From NCBI RefSeq assembly GCF_001638985.1, contig NW_017265166.1, positions 1-64,000 of the forward strand: a DNA stretch of 64,000 nucleotides. Reading direction: 5' to 3'. Below, piece by piece: positions 36,097 through 47,500 of this stretch. Under the pieces are notes generated by a model. It saw only the letters and a program-made list of their open reading frames with translations, was not told the origin of the DNA and did no database searches. A program made the translations under genes and the position numbers. This stretch comes from Phycomyces blakesleeanus NRRL 1555(-) (lineage: Eukaryota; Mucoromycota; Mucoromycetes; Mucorales; Phycomycetaceae). Positions within the stretch are counted from its first letter, which is position 1. Each line of letters starts with the position of its first letter.

Positions 36097-36628
36097 TGTT
36101 GTAAATGAGTATTAACTACTGCTGTAATTGAGAATAAGTCTGAAGGAAATAATATAAGGCTTCAGCTATTCCAGTCAAAGGTGTCTACCAATTACTTTAT
36201 TATTTAACACACAGGTTTAGCATGCATGATAGTGATTATATTTCATATGATGATATCACCATAATATGGGATACATCAGTGGATTATTATAAGCATAATT
36301 ATAACTCTTAAACACATTTACTTTCGATATTAATACTTCATTGGGACTACACACATTTATATAATTAATCATATATTAATTATCTCAAGATCACATTGCT
36401 TTGATTAAGACTCAGATAAGATCGATTACCTGACCCCAGTCATATAATTTTCCCGATCCAAAATAATATAAATAGCAGTAGTAGTTCAGTGTAGGAACCT
36501 CGTCAAATTTTGATATCAAATCTTTTTCAATAAATAAACCCTACACAAGTTCTCACAAATCTTCGTTCCTCATCTCAAATCTTTAATTCTTCCTCTTAAA
36601 AACTTCTTCAACTTTAACCACCACAACA
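36097..36628 (-). mobile_element. Solo LTR Z in gene C
   Basis: A 532-bp LTR, TGTTGTGGTGG to TTTACAACA on the minus strand, with a perfect 5-bp duplication TCACC at 36092-36096 and 36629-36633. It splits gene C between its FMGD and GDNPRQ segments. The apparent C-terminus VVVVKVEEVFKRKN of the upstream reading frame is LTR sequence, not gene C. Confidence 0.95.
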
Positions 36629-38046
36629 TCACCCATAAAGAGCAACAGGGGTGCAACGACAAGAACTACTTCACCATAATTCTCAGAATACATCTCAACA
36701 CCTTTCTCCAGCCTAATGAGGTCATCGACAATAGGAGGCAACATCTCAATGGCATTCAGTGTATGATTCGAGATACAAATGAAAAGAGCATTTTCTTGTT
36801 TGTTTTTTGTCTCAAGTGGCAACACAGCAAAGTACATTAAGTAACTGTCATACTTGTTGTACTGCTTTGTTGAATTACCAGAGGTATCGTCAGAATAGAG
36901 ATTAAGTGGGCAGACAACTACTTTCATCAAACCAGAGTCTGGAAGTCTTCTCTTGAATTCTTCAACACGAGATTTGTTGAGCCACAAGTCAGATTGAACA
37001 CCAGTAAGAGCATAGGTGACAATTTTGGCAGGGCAATAAGAAACAGAGAAACCATGTCCAAGGAAAAGATCACTGTCTTTTTGAACAGTAGACATAATCC
37101 TATCAACTTCAATAGTATACTTCAGGGTAGAGACAGTAAAGTTCATAGAGTTTCCAAACCGCAGGAAGTGAGTATCATCAGGATGTTTCAGCCAAGGATC
37201 ATGACCACCATAAACCTGGAACGCATTGGCAAGTACGGATCCGTCCTTGGTGAAGAACTTCTCAAGGAGATACCGGTTTGGGGAGCCTTGGACTTCGACA
37301 ACATCACCCACCCAGTAGTTCATTCCGTTTGAAGTGATCATTGGGTGCTGAAGCAATGGGTTTTCCTTCCACTTTTCATCTTGGTTGAGATTCAACCACT
37401 GGTTTTCTGTGAAGTCAGAAAGGGCCGAGATTTGAGATGATTTTCTGGGGAATGTCATGATAAACTTGATGTAATCGGACAGTTTGTTCATTCAAAGTAC
37501 ATGTCGTTCATTGTCTTGGTTCACAACATCGAAACTGGCAGTAGAAAAAACAGGGATCTGATTCTTTTTCTGCTTGTGATAGTTAATCACAGCATTTGGT
37601 GTTGGAAAATCCAGTGCTACTCCAGCTTCTTCACGGACATCTAAGACCATCTTCATGGCAAACATGATTTTCTTGATAGATCTTTCTGAGGCAAGATCTT
37701 AATTGCCGTAGAAGAGAGCATATAAGATAAACTCTACTTTCAATTTAAATGGATGGGTGAGTCCAGTAAAAATGTCAGCAAAGTCATTGGGCCGGTATGA
37801 TGTCTGTCTGCTGCTGTCTTCGTTCAAGTAGACATTCATGGCATGAGAAAGAGATTAGAAGGTTCTCATTTCTGCTGCCATTCTAGCAATATGATCTTGG
37901 CTATCATATTCTACCCTGGTGTCCATGTCTTTGTCGTCAGCACAACAAAAATTATATGATTTCCCCTTGAGAAACTTTGGTTGAATCAAAGGGAAATTTT
38001 GATAATATTTCAACTCCACAGGGTTTTTTACTTTTGGTGGCAACAA
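36629..38046 (-). pseudogene. Plavaka-like transposase C, second segment
   Basis: Reads leftwards from LPPKVKNPVELKYYQNF through frame breaks near 37853, 37699 and 37492 into a 290-codon open stretch (37491-36629). That stretch includes MNYWVGDVVEVQGSPN, LVDTLK-like TVSTLKYTIEVDRIM, and a segment ENALFICISNHTLNAIEMLP followed by VVLVVAPLLLFMGD. It parallels the VGLMPGPKEASTDEINN region of Tnp2 proteins, supporting a common CACTA/Plavaka ancestry. It is interrupted on the right by element D2 and on the left by LTR Z. Confidence 0.8.
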
Positions 38047-38609
38047 TTTAATTGGGCCAATTCAATTGGATATAGCATATGCTATGCCTTCCAACATTTA
38101 TTTTGACCAGTGCTTTGCCCTGTCACCAACTTATAAAAAAAACTTTTACTTTGATATTAAGACTAGACCGATTGTATTTTAAAGACTATAAAAAGAAGTT
38201 TAATTATATGCTTTTATTACTTTGACTTTTGTAATTTTTGTAAATGCTATTGTGGTTATAGAACTGTAAATATATAAAGACACAGATAAATGGGGTTTTA
38301 TTTCGCAGATATTCTGTATATATATAAATTTTTTAAAAGAAAATATAAAACTGAAACATTTTGTTCGAATATATTGGTTTTACATTTATAGAAAGCGATA
38401 TGATATGACATGGTTGACAAAAATGGGAACCAATCAGTATAACATGGAGGAGATATGTTAAAAGGGATTACCTATTGGATATCTGATTTAAGGATTTCTA
38501 GCTACGATGGAGACTCTGATATTAAAATAGGAAAGTCTATAAAAATAAACTATGTTACTGAATAATTTCTCTTTTTTGCAAATTTCATAAACGCAACCCA
38601 ATTCCTAAA

Positions 38610-41600
38610 ATGTCTAATAATCAAGTTGAATGCAGTTGCTCAGTATGCTCTCCAAATAGCAGATACTCTGTTATGGTCTCTTTCCAGACACACCGTAGAC
38701 ATTTTGCAGATGATGTACAAAGATATTTCCAAAGACAATTTTGTATGTATAAAGCTATCTTAACATTTTATTTTACATGATAATTTAACACATTTATATA
38801 ATACAGTGCTATCTGCAGAAGCACTAGACATGGTAAATAACGATGCTAATGACATGGAGATTGATGCCGAGACAAATATTTCTGAAGATCTTGAATGTAA
38901 TTATATTTTTTTTGCAAGTTTTATAAGCTCTTTTAATTCTAATTATTCAACTCTTTCTATTATAGTTGTTCACGACTTACCTGGTTCTAACAACAAGGAT
39001 TTGTCCAACTCTTACGAATTTAATAACGAATCTGAAAACATTGAAGGTTAGTATAAAAAGCAGATAAGAGAAATACCTTGAAATATATTTTAGATATTAA
39101 TATAACTATGCAATAGAACAATTTTTTAGCCATGAAATGCCAGCAGATCTAACTCACGCTTTCATCACATCCTTTGCTGCATATTTTATATCCAAATATG
39201 TGGTCAATTCTGGTGGTACTATCTTTATCAAGTTTATCAATGAGGTGCTGGCACACTTTGGACAATCATTCCGCCTGCTGTTGAGTCTGAAGCATTTGAA
39301 TTCATTGATGGGTCTAAGTACATTGACTGCAGGCATCCATCGCTTTGTAGCATGTGGCGAATGCCATAAGATTTTTTCCGAGTCAGCATCCAAGTCCATT
39401 CCCCAGTGTTGTGACTTCAGAAAGTTGTCCGGAAACACATGTGGAAACAATTTGTTTTTGGAAGCCCCCAATAGCTTGGATAGACCAAGAAAGGTCTACA
39501 TGTACAACTCGATAATAACAGCATTGTCCATCTTCTTTTTGCATCCTGGATTTGAGAGATCAATCAACCTCTGGAGATTCCGACAACAAGTATCAGGAAC
39601 TCTGTTCAATATGTACGACGGGGCAAAATGGAACTCATTGAAAGATAATACTGGTCAATAATTTGTAGTACATAAACGTTCCATCATGCTGACACTTAAC
39701 ATTAATTGGTTCCAGCCCTTTGATGGGGTTACTTACTCTTGTGGCGCAATCTACTTGTCTGTAAACAATCTTCTCAGGGAGAAAAGATACAAGAAGGAGA
39801 ACGTCGTTTTTGTGGGACTTATGTCAGGTCAAAGCGAAGCCAAAACAAGCCAGATAAACCATTATCTTTGCCCTCTTGTAACCGAGCTAAACCAATTGTA
39901 TTCTGGTGTTGCTATTCCAACAAATGAGTGTCCTTCCGGTACCTTGGTCCATGCCGCAATTCTTCTTGTTGCTTGTGACATCTCAGCTGCAAGGAATACA
40001 TGTGGATTTACATTGCATGCCAGTACTAACGCATGTCATATATGCAACTGCCAGTTTTCTCATCATTTGGATGGCAAGGGTATGGCCCATTCCAGTTTCA
40101 TATTCTCTGATTGGATTTTCAACACTGACAAAAAGAACAAAAGCAATGCAGAGAGATGGAGACAAGCTGGTAGCAATGCTGAAAGAGCAAGATTAGAGAA
40201 AGAGAATGGTGTCTGCTGGTCAGAGCTCCATTAGCTTCAATACTTCAATACAGTCGAGTATACCATCATAGATCCAATGCATAACCTCTTCCTTGGCACA
40301 GCAAAAAGGATGATGGAGAAATGGAGAGAAGAGGGTCTTATTACCAGCAAGCACCTGGCCGAAATGCAGCAAGACGCAGACAGTATGATAATTCCTCTTG
40401 GCATCACTCCATTGCATAACAAAATTGGAAAGGGCTTTCTATTCATGAAGGCAGACGAATGGAAGTCCTGGTGTTTGGTTTACTCTCCCGTTCTCCTAGC
40501 TGATCATTTACTATCAGAAGACCTGTCTGACTGGATGGAGTTTGTTCATACGTGCAAGTACTTGGCAAGACCAAATATAACTGTCAAAGACTTGTCACAT
40601 GTGCATGATTTTTTGGAGTCGTTTGGTCAAAAGTGTCAGGTTAGGTTCGGGAAGGATTTCATATCGCCCAACATGTATCTACACCTGCATCTCAAAGAAA
40701 CCGTCCTCAACTTTGACCCTGTGTATGGGTACTGGCTCTTCAGCTTTGAGAGATACAATGGTGTATTAAAAAACTATGCTACAAATAACAAAGATGGATT
40801 TGAAGGCACGTTCATGCGAAGATACCTTGAGGACATGCACAAGATAAATCTTTTCCGTACAACAATGCAATCTCTCCAGACCCCCTCTTAAGTCTCTTTG
40901 ATATATGAGCTCGTTGATTCATTTCCAACTCTTGTCACTGTCACTGCTGCTACCACTACCACTATTGTCCCCGTTGCGCCGTACTTGCCAACCACTTCTT
41001 CTGGTTTCACTCTGAAGACCTTCCTTGATTCTGCTGAAGTGAACATTGACAATGTCAAAGGCAACAAGCCATTGCCTCCATCCACTTTCCCTCTCGGTCT
41101 TGGTGAGTTTGTGCAAATGCAAGAAGATGAGTACGCCTATCTGCTCAAATACTATGGCACAGCATATTGCGATGCTTCACTGAGAGGTTACTGAGAAGCA
41201 ATTTTTGGTCAACTTTTTGTGAACAACATGATTCAAAAGATGCAGTCGATAAATCTTCTTGGCCAGGTGTATACAAGCGGTAATGATGTGGTTTGACGTG
41301 GCTCAGTCATACAAGCCATGTTTCATGAAAACAATAATCGTGAAATGAGCGCATTTACAGGCCAGATCCAATATCTTTTTGTCACCAATATCATCAACCC
41401 AGTTACGTATCAAGTGGACAGACATACATATGCATATGTCAGGTGGTATAGAACGTCTAGCCAGGATACAAGAAGTGAGCAGTTTGTAGAGATGAGCGAA
41501 TTTTCATTTATAAGAAGCGATTTTTATAACATCTTACCTGTTCACCTCATATTAATGCCTGCTGCCATTGGTATACATACAACTGCCACCGGTAATACAC

Positions 41601-41641
41601 ATATGCTCATTGCCCCTTTATATAGAAAAATTTATGTATAA
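38610..41641 (+). pseudogene. Tnp2-family CACTA transposase, element D2
   Basis: Starts MSNNQVECSCSVCSPNSRYS with a Cys/His zinc-binding motif (THRRH) in exon 1 (38610-38742). Acidic exons follow from 38807 and about 38966, then a long exon from about 39128 to 41641. The frame is kept throughout but has stops at 39659, 40232, 40889, 41192 and 41294. Core blocks include FERSINLWRFRQQVSGTLFN, NACHICNCQF, EYTIIDPMHNLFLGTAKRMM, FMKADEWKSWCLVYSPVLL, HLHLKETVLNFDPVYGYWLF and the C-terminal LIAPLYRKIYV. It is more diverged than A and A' and belongs to a separate subfamily. Confidence 0.92.
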
Positions 41642-41659
41642 ACAAAAAAAAACATATAT

Positions 41660-41664
41660 ATATC

Positions 41665-41696
<32 letters not shown>

Positions 41697-42113
41697 AAAA
41701 TATTTGCTTTATACAAATGAGATGATGAAGAGAAAAAGTAATTTATATTGACATTTTTAAAGTCGTTTGCTTCGAATAAATAAGATGATGAAGAGAGAAA
41801 CTATTTTGTGTTGCTATTAAAGTTGTTTGCTTCGAATGAATAAGATGATGAAGAGAGAAATTATTTTGTATTGCTATTAAAGTCCTTCGCTTCGAATAAA
41901 TAAGATGAGGAGAATAACTATATTATATTGCTATTATTAAAAATCTTTACTTTATACAAATGAGATGATGAAGAGATGAATTATATTTATTTATTATTAT
42001 TAACAAAAATGGTTTGTATGAATAAGATGATGAAGAGATGAATTATATTTATTTATTATTATTAAAAAAATGGTTTGGAAGAATAAGATGAAGAGAAAAA
42101 TTGTATTTATTTA
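41660..42113. repeat. ATT microsatellite and ~60-bp tandem repeat
   Basis: A (TTA)n run near 41670-41697 is followed by about seven imperfect copies of a roughly 60-bp unit containing AAGATGATGAAGAGA and GTTTGCTTCGAATAAAT. It occupies the space between the convergent D2 genes. Confidence 0.8.
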
Positions 42114-42157
42114 TTAATCTTTAATAGTCCATTGAGCTAGTGGGACTATTAAATCAT
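42114..42157 (-). pseudogene. D2 accessory gene, last few codons
   Basis: Read on the minus strand this is the end of the final accessory exon, finishing VPLAQWTIKD and TAA. It matches in position the Trp-containing ends of the A' and B accessory proteins. It is separated from the rest of its exon (51800 onward) by the MULE; removing the MULE and one TAAATCAT restores the frame. Confidence 0.75.
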
Positions 42158-42470
42158 GGGGATCTATATGGACATGCAAGAAAAATTAGGGTCGGACATG
42201 CAAAAAAAGACCAAAAGGGAGAATTAAACGTGACGTCACTTGTAATTGGCCTTTGGGAGTGTTACTGACAAATTGAGCACTGATAAGACATGCAAAAGCA
42301 ACCAAATTGAAGAATTAAACGTGACGTCACCTATAATTGACTTTTGGGAGTGTTACCAACAAATTGAACACTGATAAGACGCAAAAGCAAGCAAATTGAA
42401 GAACTAGACGTGACATCACATATAATTAGTTTTGCATGTTACACGCATTTTTTTGGGGAGTGAGCCTTGA
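42158..42470. promoter_or_regulatory. Left MULE terminal repeat with three CRE-like sites
   Basis: Three ~90-bp direct repeats, each with a palindrome: TGACGTCA at 42231-42238 and 42322-42329 and the degenerate TGACATCA at 42411-42418. Repeated companions are CATGCAAAAGCA and GGGAGTGTTAC. TGACGTCA is the classical ATF/CREB binding site. Regulatory function here is inferred. Confidence 0.8.
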
Positions 42471-42745
42471 TATTTGTTAAATGTTTCAAAATTAATGTTG
42501 ATTGTAAAAATATAAAAAATGATAATGAGATAGATATAAAGATAAAAATGGAAGATTGTAAAGAAGATAAATATAGAAATATAGATAAATAGAAAGATAA
42601 TAATAAATTGAATAGAAACAGAAGGGAATATTGATAATAGAGATAAATATAGAATCTAAAAAGTAAAAAAAAAATCTAAAAAAGATATATACGAAAAGTT
42701 AGTATAATTCAAGATAATTCTAGTTTAAAAGCCATACCTTGATTG

Positions 42746-44061
42746 TTAGTACATCAAAGAATAATCTTCAAGGCCATGTTTTTGAATTATTCTTTTATGA
42801 AAGGGGTTGATTTTTGGCCAGCAGAAATTTCGAGTGTTTTTGCGCTTGGCAAGAAGAAAGTGGTTTACATCTAAGATAATAATTATCGGTTCCACTTTTT
42901 CTGGCAAGGTAGCAAATGGAACAAAAAGACAGTCGCCTGTTTCAATTGGAGTATTCCAATATACAGCCACTGCTCTGCTAAATGTATCGGCTACAAGTTG
43001 AGGATGGTCGATTGTACCAAACCAATGTTGCTGGGGGAGAGGTGAGCGCTTGTCTTGGAGACTGCAAATTAGTGGGTTATTGGATGCAGGCATATTGCCA
43101 TGCTCCATTCTTCCGTGGTAGTAGTTGTTTTGGTGCTTTAAAAATGTTTCTAGCATTTTGTCTTTTACTTTTGACCACTCCTCCTGGTCCTGGTACACTT
43201 CCATTGCTATCGCCCTGTACCCACAATTTCCGTCTGCTTCAGGAGAAAAGATTGTTGATATATGTTTTGGTGCGATTGTGAGATTTGTTAGTAATGTGGA
43301 ATCGCATGGTGACCCAAGGTTGATAATATTTTTTATGGCTTTTTGCTCTTTAGCTGAGGATATTTTTTGCCTAGAAAACAAAGCAAAGATTTAGTAAATT
43401 AAATCTAAGCAATATTAAAATCTTACTTTTTTTGTTCTTTTTCTGTTTTAATTTTTTTTGTGATTTTTTCTTTTTTGGTATTGATGCAATGCTCTAATGC
43501 AATCATCTTGCGCTTGGTATTTTTTGGTTGGCCTTTAATGGCTTCGACTACTGTTGGGCCCTTAAGGTTTTTGAATTTCTGTGCGTCGATTTTTTTCAAA
43601 GTTTTTTCTATCAATTGGTATATATTGATTTGTTCTTGTTCGCTCTGAGCATTGGCAAAATGTTCGCAAATAAGCTCAAGAGCATAGTTGAATTCTGAGG
43701 TTATTGGTTTGATATTGTTGATATTTGGGGGTACTGGGGTTGCATTTTGGATAGTTAAATGGTCTACATAATAAAATGTTATATGAGAAAATCGTCACGT
43801 AATTATTGCTAGTATTATATATATTACTTTCTCCTTCTAGATAGTTTTTTCTCCAGCGTCTTGGGATGCAGGAGATTGGGATGGTATCGAATTTGGCGAG
43901 TGTGTGGTAACAAGGAAGCAGGTAGTTGTATTGTATGAGGCATTTGCACTCTTTGGCTAGTTTTTCGGGTATAATGGATTTGGATAATTCTAATTTGATT
44001 TGATCCATTGCAAATCTACAGACTTTAAGACGGATGTCATTTAGTCTGGTGGCATTGACTT
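42746..44061 (-). pseudogene. MULE transposase C-terminus: SWIM and OTU protease domains
   Basis: Downstream part of the MULE gene after the gypsy insertion. It begins with a helical segment (NDIRLKVCRFAMDQIKLEL) and a SWIM-type zinc finger CKCLIQYNYLLPCYH at about 43945-43900, then Arg/Trp-rich PRRWRKNY. An intron follows, then a Lys-rich linker (43614-43430) and an OTU-like cysteine peptidase domain (43381-42746). That domain holds the DGNCGYRA catalytic Asp/Cys block near 43230 and the LDVNHFLLA catalytic His block near 42865. OTU enzymes remove ubiquitin-like modifiers; here it may act on host factors or on the transposase, which is inference. All three OTU motif blocks are present, so the domain looks intact. 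Confidence 0.83.
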
Positions 44062-44464
44062 TGTTGTATCCAACATAATCGTAGATTTAAATTAAAAGTA
44101 CAGACACTCAATAAATATGTACATTGAGTTACCGACAACTAGTAACGATACTAAAAGATATACCTTCCCTTATACAAGGAAATTACGTAAAGAACATACT
44201 AAGACAAATACTAAGACTCTAGTCAATAACACTAAAAACATAAGAACTAAATCATAGAAGATAATGGTAGAGAAACAGACATTACATGATATCATCATAT
44301 CATCACCAAGCTAAATACAATGTCTATATAAACGCACAATACTAATAGCAATAGAACAGCATCTCTTTTCTGATTCTTGCACTTCTTCTAATAAAACAAA
44401 GTCTCACCGTACTCTCGTCTGCACTCGTTTTATTTTATATCTTATTTTTACCTCATACATAACA
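44062..44464 (+). repeat. 5' LTR of gypsy element
   Basis: A TATA-like TATATAAACG near 44332 and an AATAAAAC near 44390 suggest promoter and polyadenylation signals. The segment TCACCGTA at 44404-44411 is complementary to TACGGTGA just downstream of the LTR (44470-44477). Confidence 0.95.
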
Positions 44465-44481
44465 TTTTTTACGGTGAACTC
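44465..44481 (+). promoter_or_regulatory. Candidate primer binding site (possibly self-priming)
   Basis: The bases following the LTR do not start with the TGG expected for pairing to tRNA CCA ends. Instead TACGGTGA at 44470-44477 is complementary to TCACCGTA inside the LTR, as in Tf1/sushi-type self-priming elements. Inference only; the pairing is short and starts 5 nt from the LTR. Confidence 0.35.
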
Positions 44482-44514
44482 TTTTTTTTCATTGAAAAAC
44501 AACCTCTACCAAAC

Positions 44515-47500
44515 ATGTCCTCTGAACAAACAACAAGTAACTCTCCGGTCCTGACTGCCCAGAGCGATCTGAGCATGATGGAAGCCCCTGTCAACAACCA
44601 AGTCATCAACCATGCGGACCGCACCCTGCAAGCAATAGACCGCCTCAGGGAAATGCTGGCCACTTGTTCCTCGGCACTGGCAGATGCAATCGAACATAAT
44701 ATGCCTGAGGAGAACAAGAACTCCATTCGCCAAACCATTGCAGCGACAGAAGGCGACCTGGTCATGCTGATCTCGGCCCATGGTCATCTAGTGCGCTCAA
44801 GTCCGGTTCAAGCTGAGCAAACCGCTCCTCAGTCTCGTCTGGTACCCCGCGAGCTTCCAGTATTTCAGTGGCAAGGCAACGAGTGGGACCACACACAAAA
44901 GGTCTATGCATCTATCGAAGAATGCCTGGACAAGTTTGAGGATGTGCTGCACTCGTACAGCATGGACCTCAACGTCGACTGGCACCGCCTCCTCCCAATT
45001 GTATTGTCACGCGAGCAAAGATCCTGGTTTGACAACTACTTGCGCAGTTCCCCAGAACTCCCCTGGTCCTTTGCTCGGGATGCCTTCATCAAGGCATATG
45101 GAATCAATGACCTTGAGAGACGCGTTCAGCTCACACATGAGCTGATGCTCATGCGTATGCGAACCACAGAGTCCGTCAGCAACTATACGGACAGATATCA
45201 GAGGGTACGCCGCGAAGCTGATGTAGCCGATAATATGCAGGCTGCCATTGCCTACACTTCCACGCTGCTACCAGAGCTTGCACGCCAGGTCTCTCTCCTT
45301 CAGGTCAACATGCCCAGAGAAAAGCGTGACACAATTGACAAAGCTGCGTCTCTGGCCAGGTCTATTTACAGCACAGTATTCCTAACCGCCCGTAGCAATG
45401 AGCCCGTGGCCAGGGCACACACCTTGGGTTCTGAGCAGGTGTCCCGCACATCTTCTTCGTCTTCTGCTGGGCGCTCATCTGGTTCATCAAGGGAGAACGC
45501 TCAAAGCCGTGAGCGTTCAACTCACAAGAGATGCTCCCTACATGGTAAAGGTAACCATGACACTGAGGATTGTCGCATCCTCAAGAATGCACTTGCCACC
45601 AAGGGCGGCAATCGGGTGGAGAAGGCACCCCACGCCAACAAGTACGTTGGTTCTGCTCCCTGTCGTTGGTGCGGCGAAGTTTGGTCTCACAAACACCGCT
45701 GTTCTTCGGTCTCTGGTTCCTCCAGCTCTTCTGGTTCTGCGTCTGGCTCTCCCCGGGGTTCTGCTCCCCACTTCGCCGTCCGCTCCATCCACACTGTCAC
45801 CAACGACAGTACTCCCTCAGATGCCAGCTCATCTGAGGACGACCAGTCCATGGTCATGGACTTTGAACAGTGCTCCACATGTAAGTATACAAGCACTCAC
45901 ACAGATCACAATAAACGATCTACTCACTCCTATCTTGTTCCTATCTCTTTAGAGGAGGAGAAACTGTGGGCATTGGTGGACACAGGGGCTACTATCAGTT
46001 CCGTCAGCACCAAGATCTGTAGCAAGTTGGGCTGGCCCACAATTCCGCGCAACGGAAAAATTGTGTTGGCCACTAACAACGCTATAGCTCATAGACTAGG
46101 AGTAACAAAACCAATAAAAGTTTTTTATAACAACAAGCATATTATATATTCATTTGAAGTTTTGGATCTTGCTGAGAACATAGATGTTAGCATTGGTACA
46201 GATTTAATGCCAAGTCTAGGTATTCATTTACTTGGACTAGCAGAGAGTTGGTACGGTTCTAATACACCTCAGACTCCAACACCCATAGCAGAAATAGAAA
46301 AACCCAATAATGCACCAGCTGGCACACCCACTGAACACTCTCAATTCATGAAGGCTCTACTACCCTTTATTAAAGCAAATGAAGCCATACCCATCACTTC
46401 ATTTTGTACAGTTAAGGAATCTATTGTACGACTACCAACACCTCCAGGCCAAGTAGTCTATAGACGACAGTATCCTATAGCTTTACAACTTGTTCCACTG
46501 ATGGCCAAACATATAAACCAATGGCTTACTGATGGCACCATACAAAGGGCACCCGTCAATACTAAGTGGAACAGCCCACTTACATTCGCTCCTAAAAAAG
46601 ATGAGTTTGGTAATCCCACAGGCAAGCGTCCTTGCTTAGATCCCAGAGCCATCAACACTCTGCTACCTGACGACAGATTCCCTCTGCCACTCATCTCTGA
46701 ACTCTTTCACAGGCTACGAGGTGCAACAATCTTCACTACGCTAGACCTCAAGAGTGCCTTTCATCGATTCAAAATTTATGAAGACGATAGACACAAGACT
46801 ACATTCACGTTTGAAGGCAATCAGTATATGTTTCGAGGATGTCCCTTTGGTCTCAAGCCATTGTCGTCCAAGTTTCAGCGAGTAGTCAATTTGATTTATC
46901 ACGATACTCCATACGTCACTGCATTTGTCGACGACATCGTAGTTTTTTCCACTAACATGTCTGACCATGTTAAACACGTCCAAACGGCTATTCAAAAGCT
47001 CACGGATGTCAATCTCATTCTCAATCCGCAGAAATGTCACTTTGCACAAACTTCTGTATCGTTACTGGGTTTTACTGTAAGCACTAGAGGTATTGATCTT
47101 GATGCTCGCAAGGTTCACAATGCTACCATGTGGCCACAACCCAAGTCTGGCAAAGACACTCAACGCTTCATGGGTCTCGTCAACTATTTTCGTGAGCACA
47201 TTCCCAACTTGTCGCAACTGTCTTCTCCTCTGGACAAACTACGCAATGCTGACTCACTACACGGGTTATGGACAGAAGAACAAACGCAAGCTTTTTCCAA
47301 GCTCAAAATTGCACTTACACACGCACCAGTACTAAGCCACCCTGACACAACCCAACCATTTCTGGTTGCCACAGACGCCTCCAACACAGGTATAGGCGCC
47401 GTGCTCTATCAGATTATAGACAACCAATATCGCTACATTGGTTTTATGGCACGGTCACTTTCCAAATCTGAACGCAACTATCCTGTCACCAAACGCGAAC

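Noticed and set aside
36583..36628. Native C-terminus VVVVKVEEVFKRKN of a host gene
   Set aside because: This tail is translated LTR Z sequence; the same residues appear at the start of LTR Z' (27316). The true frame resumes at 36096.
38113..38116. CAG at 38113 as the target duplication partner of CAG after 54829
   Set aside because: The sequence beginning at 38116 does not look like a CACTA terminus and the rejoined gene C frame contains a stop, so the left end of D2 stays unresolved.
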